This document shows, piece by piece, positions 54,215 through 64,000 of a DNA stretch of 64,000 bases. The stretch is from assembly GCA_033220425.1 (NCBI GenBank), contig CM065653.1, positions 2,790,001 to 2,854,000 on the forward strand. The letters run 5' to 3'. The notes beneath the pieces are model-generated. The model was not told the DNA's origin and ran no database searches. It saw only the letters and a list, made by a program, of their open reading frames with translations. This DNA comes from Lepraria neglecta. Lineage: Eukaryota; Ascomycota; Lecanoromycetes; Lecanorales; Stereocaulaceae. The position numbers and the translations under genes are program-made. Each line of letters begins with the position of its first letter. Position 1 is the stretch's first letter.

Positions 54215-57200
54215 CTACCACTCACTCATGTTCCGTTTTCGCCCTTCCCCCTCAGTTCTAATGACCACTCCAATGTTCCCCCCTCCCCTGCTGTCCACCA
54301 CCATCCCCACTAAAATCAAAATACTGATCCCCCCCATAAGCCATCTGCTCATGATCTTCGCCGTCTTCCCCTCCCATCGGGAAAAAACTTCCCATCCCCC
54401 CTCCTCGCGTAAAAAGCCGAATTGATCCAGTTCGCTCCGCGCAGCTAGATCGCCAGAGTATTGGCCCTCGCCCCCATATCCTCTGAACGCTGTGAATAAG
54501 TTTGAGTTTCCGCCGTCGTAGGGGCCTGGCTGCAGTGGTGGTTGCTGTTGATGAGGATGGTGAGGGTGGTGTTGGTGTTGGTGGCGAGAGTCAAGGCTAG
54601 AGCCACTCGATATCGCTTCCGGCGCAGCGACTATGTCGGATGTATCCCCGCCGACCTTTTGTGCAGCGGGATAGAGCAGTCTGCTCATTGTGATCCACGT
54701 GCGTCGGGCCGTAGGGCTTGATCTGCCCAGGCCACTGAGCCAGGCCGTGGCTTGTTTAGCCTGTGCAAGGATGTCGGCTGCGTTTGCGGGCATGTGTTCG
54801 GCGCGAAAGGCTAGCTCGAGGAGAAGAACTGTGAGGGCGCGCTTGAGGTGGTGCAGCAGCATCCACCACATGACACCGTGGTGGAGGACGGCGGATTCAG
54901 GCTTATTGAGTATGAGATCGAGAACAGAACGAGCGGCATCGACGCATTTGTTAGCTGAGCCACGGTTTTTCTGTTTCGAGAGGGAGGATTGGTCTGCGAT
55001 GCGGTCTTCGAGGCGGCAGAGGCAGGGCCGGTTGATGATTGTGCGGGTGCTGTGGAAGAGGATGCGCAGGGCTACGCGGCAGGATTCGATTTCGGGGTCT
55101 CGTGAGGCTGCGGCGATGTTGAAGGGGGGTAAGAAGGATTCGCGCCATTGGAGGAGCCGCTTGTCGAAGTTTTCGATTTTGTTTTGGATCACGGACCATT
55201 TCAGTCGGCGGATGCCAGGGCGGTATAGTTCGCCTACTACTTCTTTGGCTAGAGCACAGACTTCTGTGTAGTGCATGAAATATGTCGATGCAACTGGTGT
55301 TGTTGAGTATTCTAGGATATGCCCCTTCACGGATCCTTGACCGGCCTCAGATGTTCCACCGCTTGATGCCTGGGTCCCAAAGTCCATTACTGACGTTCTA
55401 TGGGAGACATCAGATGGGCTCGTTGCACTGGGAGAACGTTCCTCCTCTGCGAGAGCATGTGCTATAGACACGCTGCAATCTCGATCATTAATCATGGATG
55501 GACGGCCTGTCATGACCGTAAGCATAGTCTCCAATGATATTATGGCAAACCATATCTGTGCATGCAATCTTCGTTCAGTAGGCGAGAGCGAGCTGGTGAT
55601 ATCTCTCAAGTGTAGCCCTAACGACTGTGCGGATCGTATTGCTAGGCCGTTTAGGTTCCAGGCTCTGTTTGTCATCTTGTTAGTAGAGATGCCAAGCAAT
55701 CGAAATCCATGCTTACCTATTGATCTGATCAGTGGCCAGAAGATACATGCAACCTAGCCCAAAGACTTGCACTTGTCCGAGGTAGCATGTATCATTTAGG
55801 ATACCGGTTTCCACGGCTTGCATACGCGCCTGGGCGAAGTAGAGCATATGGTCCCTGCCGTCTCCAGCCCAATCGGATTCAGTGAGGTGTGCGTGAACGG
55901 CTCCAATTGCGAACACAAGCTGAAGTTTGGAGATAAACGTACGGTCCGGATAGTTTGCAGGATCGATAGTTCTCGCGAGCTGTTCATATTGAAACATAAA
56001 ATCTGCCTTGGTGATCATTGGGAATGATACGTGGACGGTGGAAAAGTACGAGTTGATAAGCGCATCCGCAGTACTCTTCAGGGGCAGCGAGAATGGATCG
56101 ATTTGATGTCCAACGATTGACGTGTCCATATCTTCACAATAAGGGTTCGGGTTCTGGCTTCCTAGTCCTTGTCCAGCAGCTTTGGCATACATAGGATTCA
56201 ATTCTTTCCTCAAACTCTCCATCCACCTTGCTTCAGAAGCCTGGCCAAGAAACGCTTGCCCTGTTTCGTGCATGAATTTGTCTTGGTTCACGTGATCTGT
56301 CGAGCCCATCGAGCCAACGCCGGAAGCTTCTGATTCACCATTGTTGTGGCTGCTGCTAGTGCTGCTGTCTTGTGTCCTCATAGCCAGTTGGTATACGCCC
56401 CTGGAGATTTCAAGTTGTGGTGGCTATGAAACGTTAAAACTAAGCGTCTTACCTTCAATGTCGGATTCCATACCAACCGCAGTGCATCTTGTATTGACCG
56501 CTGATCGTCATCGTCAACCTGAGATACAAATCGAAGAAGCAACTCCTCATATGTCTTGAGCTTTCCCCAGAGGTTCTCATCTTGCCTATATTCATTCAAG
56601 TTAGTGACTTTTTGCAAATGCACAACATCGTGTTCTTACTTTTTTTTCTGGTCTCGCTTGCCATTTTCGTAAAAGCACTGCGCACCGTTTTCGCGGCAGT
56701 GCCGGCATGTTGGCTGTTCTCCATAACATTTGATCTTTCTCTGTCTACAGGATTCGCAAGCCTGTCTGACTCTTGGTGAGCGGGCCCCTTCACTACTTGC
56801 CCAGCGTTCATCGTCTTCCTTTTTAAGACGCTTGATAGCGACTTTTTGCGTCTGGCTACTAGGTTCTCCGAGATAGCCTACGATCGGAGCTGTTTGCCGA
56901 CGGGAGATAGGTTTTGTTGATGTACCGCGAGAGTGCAAGCGATAACTGCCTGGCATCCTTGACGAAGTTGGGCTTTGCCGTTGGGATAAAGCTTGTTTCT
57001 TTTCTGGATTCTTTGCCGCTTGGGCAGCCTTGAACTCGTTTAGGTATTTTTGATATTCTCGAGACTCTTCAGTCTTTTGGTACTCGACCATGTCTGATTT
57101 GTATTTCTCCCATGGTGTCGCAGCTGTTCGCTTCCAATATTCCTTTTCTTCGCGGGTGAGAGACTGCCATCTCTCCCCAACTTGTCTCGATAGCTCCGTG

Positions 57201-57662
57201 AAGGAAAGAGATTTGTTCTTCAGTTGCTCGCGGGTATGATTCGAGAACATCACGTAGGCAGAGTAGGGCCGCTCGGGCGCGTTGCTGTCGGGCTTAGGAT
57301 GATGCCTGTAGCCTCGTTTTGAGGGCACCTGAAGCACATCGCTGCTGCTAGATATTGAAGCCCTAGGCAGCGATTTTTGCCGGGTGATGCCATACAAGGG
57401 TGTGACGAATGCAGGGTCTTGAGCGAGTCTTTTTGTGTTTGCGATCTCCTTTTGTAGCTTCCTTCTATGCCCCAAGTCCACGTTGAGGATCTAGCACTTC
57501 ATATTAGTCGTGGCCTGTCTGACCATAAGCCTTGATAACTACCTCAAGATCTTTCTCAGTTATTTCAAGAATTGTCTCCCAAGAGTCGAAGCCAGCTTCT
57601 TCAAAGCGTTCAAGGTATTTTGACATTCCAAGCCATGTAAGGGTGAGCTCAAGGTCCCCCAT
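54215..57662 (-). CDS. Four-domain regulator: SAM + HMG-box + Zn2Cys6 + fungal TF domain
   Basis: Five exons inferred (minus): 57662-57543, 57490-56640, 56585-56474, 56423-55717, 55664-54215; 1079 aa if read to 54215. Residues 1-60 form a SAM domain (LTWLGMSKYLERFEEAGFDS; LGHRRKLQKEIA). An HMG box follows near 95-170 (APERPYSAYVMFSNHTREQL; LSRQVGERWQSLTREEKEYW). A Zn2Cys6 cluster lies near 290-320: ACESCRQRKIKCYGEQPTCR, then HCRENGAQCFYEN. The fungal-specific TF domain spans about 430-850 (FVFAIGAVHAH-like LVFAIGAVHAHLTES; GLAIRSAQSLGLHL; MINDRDCSVS). The C-terminal tail changes character after a T6 run (plus-strand A6, 54382-54387): the next frame gives an acidic Gly-rich end stopping at 54258-54260, more natural than the Arg/hydrophobic tail, so a one-base homopolymer deletion is suspected. 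Exon 3 end could alternatively use a donor 21 nt downstream. Confidence 0.85.
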
Positions 57663-58957
57663 GGCTGGGCCTTATTTGGGGGTAATATCGGCTCGGGAGG
57701 AGGGATGTAATGGGGAGAGGGTAGCTCCTCGCTAAGGTGGACTCATGAGGAAGGTCAACGAGCTCTGGCGAGCTGATAGGCGCATTTCGTGGCACAGGCT
57801 TCAAAGTCAGAGGCAGAACGTGCCTATCACCGTCCAGGTGGATTTGAGAAGCTGCGCGTCGGTGTAGAGCTTGTCAGATGCAGTCAAAGGTAAGAAGATT
57901 GACGTGGACTGTGAGCGAGGTATTGGGATCGTACACAAGTGAAATAATTGAAAGCCGTTTACGGAGGTAACTTGAAACGAGCAATGCGGCAAGAGCGGGT
58001 GAAGTTCTCAGGAGTCAGGTTCTAGAAGCTCGTGGCGAATGCGAGAACAGTTGGCTGCATGAGGGAAAGTGCGGATGGACCAGGGATCGAGTCATGTCCT
58101 TATGAATACCATTGAGAAAGAGTTGTGGCGAGAGAAAACAGTGCCCTGGGTTGAGCACTACGCAGCAATTTTCTGCCAATCTTTAGGACATGTACTCAAT
58201 AGAAGCTTTGCAATCTAATGGGTCTCGCCTGTTCCTGCTAGTACATCAGCATTCGCGTTTGCATATGGGTGGCGTGAGTACTCATCTCTAAGTCATCTGG
58301 GTAACGTTATTTTGATCGCCATCTTAAGTGCGCCACTGCCGGACCAAACCCCCGCGCATCGGAGATTGCTCCTTCAATATGCATTTTGCAATCCCATGTT
58401 TAATATTCCATGCATATCCGGATAGGACACAATTCGATCGCAGATTAAGAAACTAAACATTTCTTGCCACAATTGGACCCCTATGAAAGCACCCTCGGCA
58501 CCATAGCTGGGCCATTTTTAAGGCACTCGCATACCTATCTGGCATAAACAAAAGTGGCGTTGGAATAATACCGAAAAGTGTACCATAGCTGCTTCTTAGT
58601 ATAACTTTGTAGCTCAAGTGCCGACATAGATTGATCAAGTCATTAGTGCTTTACCTATGTTGTATCTTATCCCAAAGCAATTGTCACCTTCCCTTCGTTT
58701 CTTCGTGTCGATCTTTGACTACCGATCTCATTTTCTTTCCCACGTCAAATGCCAAGCTGTTCGAACAGCGCACGGAGTCTCTAAACTCATAAGATCTCGG
58801 TCCCTTAGATGGGACAATAGAAGACTTACCGTACTCCTTGAGCCGGACTTCTCTTGGCGCGACTGACCTGGTCGTACATATACACTCTGACTTCTCGTGG
58901 TCACGCAGGTCATGAGAGAACCATCCCTCTGGTGGTGGATCCAGGACATGGCAGCCT
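57663..58957. other. Intergenic, about 1.3 kb
   Basis: No gene recognised. ORFs at 58684-59013 and 58728-58961 (minus) are out of frame with the FolB exon. The left part is the promoter of the SAM/HMG regulator. Confidence 0.45.
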
Positions 58958-59812
58958 TCACCTCTGCTGCAAGAATCCTCTACCTCTGGTAATTTCGACG
59001 CCGGCACCCTCAACGAAGGTCAATGCGCTAGGCTTCTCGACCGCCACAGTAATCTGCGGTATGGGAAATTCTGCGAGACATTTCTTAACTATCAAAGTAG
59101 CCAGTGCCTCGATTGTTTGGAAGCTTGACGCCTCGACGACCTAGAGTTCACAGGGTAAATCAAATACAGCTACGAATTGTAGGTAAGATGTTTGGCATAC
59201 CTCACAGACCCTCCTAACCAGTCTCCTCCACATCCCATTGCCCTCTCGAATCTGCTCACTGTACTCCTCCTTCTCCTTCTCCCCCATAATTTTCAGACCA
59301 ATACTTACCATCTGTTTCTCAACCCGCTCATGATCATTTACGCCAATGATGCATGCAACTTTCATTCCCTCAATAAACCACTCATGACTTCCCACCTGCC
59401 ACACAAGCTGCTTGAACTCGTTTTTTTTGATCTCTATCCTGCGTAGCACAATCTCTCGTCCGAAACCCCCTTCGACTCTGAGCAAAGCTTTTGGTGCTAG
59501 AGCAACAATCTTCAGCGTCTCGCCAGGCCAATTATCTGCAAGGCTGGCTATTTCGGAACTTAGATGGTCAATGCTCATGAATTCTTTGCCTCGTGTTTTG
59601 GCGTCGACATCTTTGCACATTTGGCCGTAGCTGAATGTGTGGGCTACATTGTCGGAGGTTCCAGCAGAGGTAATATCAATCGTCAGGTAGAGGGAGAGGA
59701 CCAGTGGTTGAGGTTTTCCAGGGCGGTTCCAGGCATCAGGTCCGATAGTGGCCGTTGTTGAGAGGCCGCGCAGGGAGATGGTGTCGAGATATTTGGTTGG
59801 CGAACGAGACAT
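58958..59812 (-). CDS. Dihydroneopterin aldolase-type (FolB) protein, tandem domains
   Basis: Two exons (minus): 59812-59201 and 59140-58958, with a 60-nt intron (GTATGC..CTAG); 264 aa. The ORF as read without splicing stops just past the exon border. Two FolB-like modules are visible: the first begins LDTISLRGLSTTATIGPDAW and has LSLYLTIDITSAGTSDNVAH with FSYGQMCKDVDAKTR; the second has FIEGMKVACIIGVNDHERVE and, in exon 2, SSFQTIEALATLIVKKCLAE with VAVEKPSALTFVEGAGVEIT. Tandem FolB modules are known from the fungal trifunctional folate enzyme; here the pyrophosphokinase and dihydropteroate synthase parts are absent, so it is a stand-alone FolB protein. Aldolase activity in folate or pterin metabolism is inferred. 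It is divergent from ETF-QO. Confidence 0.85.
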
Positions 59813-60233
59813 CTTAAGGTCCGTATGGAAGACAGAGAAGAGAAAGGATGATGGAGATGGATTTTATGGGGAGATAAGCCTCTTTTATATCGATAAGGAA
59901 TCGACAGAGCAGCTAGACGAGAATTGCAAGCATCAAGTAGAGACCGCACAACTCCCACGTTTTATGGTCCTCGCTATGACCCAATATCATGACAGACTAG
60001 GGTCACTAGACCTATACCTGCTGGATTGTATTGGTTCGTTCGACGGGCGTTTGCGAGTACAATTGTGGAAAGAAATCTAAAGTAAGGTAGGAAGAACTGG
60101 TGGGGATTTTCCCGTCAAGGCCTCGGAAGCTTGCTCGGAAGCTTGGCGCTGGGGGGAATGCGCAATTGGCATGCCATTCCATTTTCCCTAACTTCCACGT
60201 ACACTTTGAAAACCGCCAGCTTCTTCTGTAGCA
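59813..60233. promoter_or_regulatory. Divergent promoter between FolB and ETF-QO genes
   Basis: 421 bp between opposing start codons; no individual element assigned. Confidence 0.45.
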
Positions 60234-62352
60234 ATGGCTTCAAGGTGGCCTGTGGCCCCTCTAGCTAGGACGCGTCCCACGACTCCAGGTATCTTCTCAC
60301 AGCCCCCTAGAAGAGCATATTCACACTATCCTCCGGCGCGCCGGCGTTGTCTCCTTCAACAACAGACGCCCAATCGCCTCCTCACCCATAAGAAGGCCTT
60401 CTCAACTACGCCATGGCGCAGATTTGCAGATGTCGACGACTCATTTGATCCAAGGCAGCAGGACCGAGAATGTGACGAGGTTGACGTCTGCATTGTAGGC
60501 GGCGGTATTACTCAAGGAACCTCTCCCTTTTACGGCTGCTGATCCCTCTACAGGACCTGCTGGACTCAGTGCCGCTATTCGACTCAAGCAATTAGCCAAT
60601 GAAGCTGGCAAAAATGATTTTCGAGTGCTTCTACTAGAAAAAGCCGGGGAAATAGGGGCCCATATCCTCTCAGGCAATGTCATCGAACCCTCAGCTGTCG
60701 ATGAGCTTCTTCCAGACTGGAATGATCCCCGAAATCCTTCACGTTTCGAGCATGCCACGCCTGCTGCCAAAGATAAGATGCGTTTCCTCACGAAGAACAG
60801 CGCAATACCGATCCCTGCACCACCACAGATGAAAAATCATGGGAATTACATCATAAGTCTCAATCAATTCTGCAGATGGCTGGGGGAAAGAGCCGAGGAG
60901 GTGGGCGTGGAGGTCTACCCGGGCTTCGCGGCAAGTGAAGTGTTATACAGTGAAATGGATGGATCAGTCATGGGTGTAGCTACAAATGACCTGGGTATAT
61001 CACGAAGCGGCAAGCCGAAAGCCTCGTTCGAGCGCGGTATGGAATTCCATGCTCGCGTCACGCTCTTCGCAGAAGGCTGCCATGGTAGTCTTACCAAGCA
61101 GATAATCAAGAAGTTCGATCTCCGCCGAGACAGCCAATCACAAACCTACGGCCTTGGCCTCAAAGAAGTTTGGGAAGTCAAGCCAGAGAACTTCAGGAAA
61201 GGGGAGATTGTCCACACGATGGGTTACCCTTTGCCCTCCTCCACATACGGCGGTGGTTGGCTCTACCACTTCGGCGACAACCTCGTCTCTCTAGGCCTGG
61301 TCGTTGGTCTCGATTACCCCAATCCCTGGCTCTCACCTTATGGCGAGTTCCAGAAGATGAAACATCACCCGATTTACAAATCCGTCATCCAAGGTGGTAA
61401 ATGCATATCCTACGGTGCTCGCGCCCTGAACGAAGGCGGTTTCCAATCAATACCAAAATGCGCCTTCCCAGGTGGTGCTCTCATAGGAGACACGGCAGGC
61501 TTCCTTAACGTCCCCAAAATCAAAGGCACGCACACGGCCATGCGAAGTGGTATGCTAGCCGCGCAAGCAGCCTACACTGCCTTGACCGCGAGCCCCAACA
61601 TGGACAACGGCACTGTCTTTCTCTTTGATTACGAAGATGCCCTTCGCAAAAGCTCCATCTGGAGCGAGTTGAAACAAGTACGCAACATGCGTCCGTCTTT
61701 CCACTCATCGCTAGGTCTCTATGGTGGTATCATGTATTCTGGATTAGAAGCCTATATATTCCGCGGCAAGACACCTTGGACGCTCAAGCACAAAGGACCT
61801 GGTGACCACGCTGCCACGAAGCTTGCATCTGAATGCCCAAAGATCGAGTACCCGAAACCGGATAACGAGATAAGTTTCGATATTTTGACTAGTGTAAGTA
61901 GGACGGGTACTAATCATGAGGAAGACCAGCCTGTGCATTTGCAGGTTGAGGATTGGGAGGCGCATAAGAATGATCAGTATCCTAAGTATAAGGGTATTGA
62001 GAATCGATTCTGTCCGGCGGGAGTGTATGAGTATGTCGAGGATGCGAATAAGGAATTGGGAGTCAAATTTCAAATTAATGCTCAGAAGTATGTATCCCAA
62101 TCTCGTCTTCACTCCCTCCATACCCCTTTGTGCCCTTTCCTTGCGATTGTTATCTTCTGGATGAAGAAGGATGTTCTAACACTTCAACAGCTGCATCCAC
62201 TGCAAGACTTGTGATATCAAAGCACCGGCGCAGGATATCAATTGGCAGGTAAGATCGTCACGTGCAAGCTGAGAATATTATGGAATGAGTGCTAACAAGC
62301 CGTGCTACAGACACCTCAAGGAGGGGAGGGACCCAAATACTTCATGACCTGA
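60234..62352 (+). CDS. CIR2: Electron transfer flavoprotein-ubiquinone oxidoreductase, mitochondrial
   Basis: Passes electrons from ETF (fatty-acid and amino-acid oxidation) to ubiquinone at the inner membrane, using FAD and a 4Fe-4S cluster. Four exons: 60234-60504, 60554-62087, 62191-62248, 62311-62352; 634 aa, the usual length. The Arg-rich presequence ([31 protein letters not shown]) targets mitochondria. The FAD motif [16 protein letters not shown] is split by intron 1. Then [17 protein letters not shown], the quinone/membrane region [20 protein letters not shown] with [13 protein letters not shown], and [13 protein letters not shown]. The cluster cysteines are [10 protein letters not shown] in exon 2 and [11 protein letters not shown] in the small exon 3. 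It ends [13 protein letters not shown], the conserved family end. Confidence 0.95.
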
Positions 62353-63630
62353 ATGCGCGAAGGACGTAGCGAGTTTTGATTAAGTTTCGTGTCACACATG
62401 ACAGCCCGGAATGTAAATATATATGCTGGGAGAACTGTACATATGGAACAAGTTATGAAAGCGCAGTGTGCATATCGAACTCTGCACTATGAATTCCGCC
62501 AGAGCTTGGTTGCAGCAACGTATCAATAGCGGTGAGAAATGTGAGAGAAAACTAAGCGAAAAGAAAGGTCTCGCCACCGTAACCATCTCCATCTTTGATC
62601 TGCTCGGCTCACTGAAACCGATGACTAGCTTTCAAGCTAGGCCACGAATCAGGTTGTTCGAGAAGATCGCTGCTTTTGTTGAGATGCGGTTCCGCCTTGT
62701 CATTGGCTGACGAGATCCTTTGCATGGTATCCCCGCAAGCGTTGGCAAAAGCAGGGCTGCCTGCCTTGAAGATGTGACCTGTTTTGATTTTTTCACTTCG
62801 TGTCACAATCCTTTCCGTCGTCCTCTCCACAGGCTGATTTTGAAGCGCTTGTCATTGTCGCATGCGATGAACCTTCAGAAAAGTCTTGGTGGGATTTATC
62901 AAAGTAAGATTTATAAAGGAGCATTGCGTAGATTATGACACAAGAATAGATGTCATTATGTATCCAAGCTGTTTCGCCATGCGTCCTCGAAGCGCGTCGT
63001 CGCAGGATTGTTCGGAATTGCACCTTACCCCTCCCGGCCTAGCATAGACCCGTTTCCAATCTTCGCGGCCTGTAAGCCACACTCATTTGCCGGGTCAGCG
63101 CTTCAAAGTTTGGCCGTTCTTTGAGCTTTATTTTTGTGGTCTGTGACCCTCATATCCTTTCTCCTATCCGTTGCTCTGGGCAGTCCTACATCATCAAGGA
63201 AAAGGGGATGAGCGCGGATGAAATTCTAAATGAATGGAAAGTTGTTTTCTTCCATCCTACAGCACAGTGGCCAGGTGATCCGTGCAAGACTGTAGCTACC
63301 CTTCGAGGCCGCGGAAATCCGCTCCTCATTGGCTGTTGCCTTCGTTTCATCCACACCAGTCAGAACAAAGGGTCTCAGCCGGAACGCTCGCCTCCCCTTG
63401 GCCACTTTCGAAGGGACCGAAAATCTGCACGTCTCCTCAAGGCTGCATTCCACGCACAACTCCTTGCTGGCAAATCCTCCAATGAGAATTCGAGCGCCCG
63501 GCTGACTCGCATTCTGGTTGCCCCTTCCAAACAGCAACAAGCTTACCTTGCTACATCACCACTGCAACCAAATCCCACGGACATCGAACTCTGATCACCC
63601 CTCGATGACAATAAAAACTATTTCTTCAAA
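62353..63630. other. Intergenic, about 1.3 kb
   Basis: The longest ORF (63121-63594, 157 codons) reads unlike a known family. No repeat or RNA gene recognised. The right part is the promoter and leader of the gene starting at 63631. Confidence 0.45.
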
Positions 63631-64000
63631 ATGCCATACAACACTCGTCGCAAATCCTTGTCCCTCCCATCGCTGGGAATACAACTGCCAAACACCCACC
63701 GAGCTCACCGCCCCTCGATCCCTAAAGCCTCGCCTGTGACAGAAACACCGCAACAACCCCCAACGAAGAAAATCAAGCGATCACATACTTCGAACTCGCC
63801 TTCATCTATTTCTCCTTCAAGACCACGATCCTCAACGAATTCATCGTCTGCAAAGGTCGTCTCGTTCGCGGATCGGCCTAAGAGTAGTGGGAGAGCTGCC
63901 TACGAACACACGCCACCACCATCGCCACGGGCATTCACAGATAACCACAAAGTTGATACTGAAGGCATCAATGATGATATCGTGGTCGGGGTGATAGAGC
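63631..64000 (+). CDS. N-terminal part of a nuclear-type protein, cut by window end
   Basis: Open from ATG 63631 to the last base (123 codons, no stop). It begins MPYNTRRKSLSLPSLGIQLP, is rich in Ser/Pro with a basic patch (PPTKKIKRSH) that could be a nuclear localisation signal, and ends DTEGINDDIVVGVIE, which looks like the start of a folded domain. The opening is conserved-looking among ascomycetes, and some such proteins are labelled GDS1-like, but I recall this only loosely and give no function. The rest of the gene lies beyond the window. Confidence 0.6.
   Translation, partial: MPYNTRRKSLSLPSLGIQLPNTHRAHRPSIPKASPVTETPQQPPTKKIKRSHTSNSPSSISPSRPRSSTNSSSAKVVSFADRPKSSGRAAYEHTPPPSPRAFTDNHKVDTEGINDDIVVGVIE

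Noticed and set aside
54690-55271. 193-codon plus-strand ORF
   Set aside because: Antisense to the fungal TF domain of the SAM/HMG/Zn2Cys6 gene.
63121-63594. 157-codon ORF
   Set aside because: No recognisable domain, opens without ATG context of a gene, and overlaps another frame of similar length on the opposite strand.
1-64000. tRNA, rRNA or CRISPR features
   Set aside because: No convincing A/B boxes with cloverleaf, no rRNA-like sequence and no regularly spaced repeats were seen by eye; a tRNA scan was not possible.

Overview
The window looks like a gene-dense stretch of the nuclear genome of a filamentous ascomycete (Pezizomycotina). Reasons: almost all genes carry short introns (about 46-117 nt) with GT..AG ends and CTAAC/CTGAC-like branch sites; there are fungus-specific families (Zn2Cys6 transcription factors, a Pth11-like rhodopsin-domain protein, a HeLo-like/ankyrin gene); and the transposon copies and one gene show decay resembling repeat-induced point mutation (RIP). 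I could not fix the order from sequence alone.

Layout. 0.5-1.7 kb: peroxisome-targeted alpha/beta hydrolase. 2.6-9.7 kb (minus): NOT1, the CCR4-NOT scaffold, divergent from a Cdc15/Hof1-like F-BAR/SH3 protein (10.2-13.1 kb). 13.95-15.55 kb: decayed Tc1/mariner-like transposon with a nested MITE. 16.6-20.4 kb: secreted Thr-rich protein and a membrane-anchored histidine acid phosphatase. 21-23 kb: decayed HeLo-like/ankyrin gene. 23.6-27.9 kb: RING-CH membrane E3 ligase divergent from a TFIIIC WD40 subunit. 28.8-33.2 kb: acetolactate synthase divergent from galactokinase. 34.2-35.7 kb: seven-TM Pth11-like protein. 37.2-38.4 kb: Arg/Ser-rich nuclear protein. 40.1-41.1 kb: TATA-binding protein. 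41.9-45.2 kb: FAD amine oxidase and OMS1-like mitochondrial methyltransferase. 46.2-48.5 kb: NirA/NIT-4-like Zn2Cys6 regulator. 49.4-51.1 kb: second copy of the transposon family, carrying an inserted Tc1 element. 51.5-52.5 kb: decayed Zn2Cys6 gene. 54.2-57.7 kb: SAM + HMG-box + Zn2Cys6 + fungal TF domain regulator. 59-62.4 kb: FolB aldolase divergent from ETF-ubiquinone oxidoreductase. 63.6 kb to the end: start of a further gene.

Most genes are housekeeping (mRNA turnover, Pol II/III transcription, branched-chain amino acid synthesis, galactose use, folate, electron transfer) and often form head-to-head pairs separated by 0.4-0.5 kb. I see no secondary-metabolite cluster, CRISPR array, rRNA or tRNA. 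The points most worth a second look are the transposon family with perfect 5-bp target duplications despite a Tc1/mariner-type transposase, the four-domain regulator, the RIP-like decayed Zn2Cys6 gene beside a transposon, and two homopolymer frame breaks in otherwise intact genes. Exon borders were placed by eye from splice motifs, reading phase and protein conservation; where given, exon sums are multiples of three.
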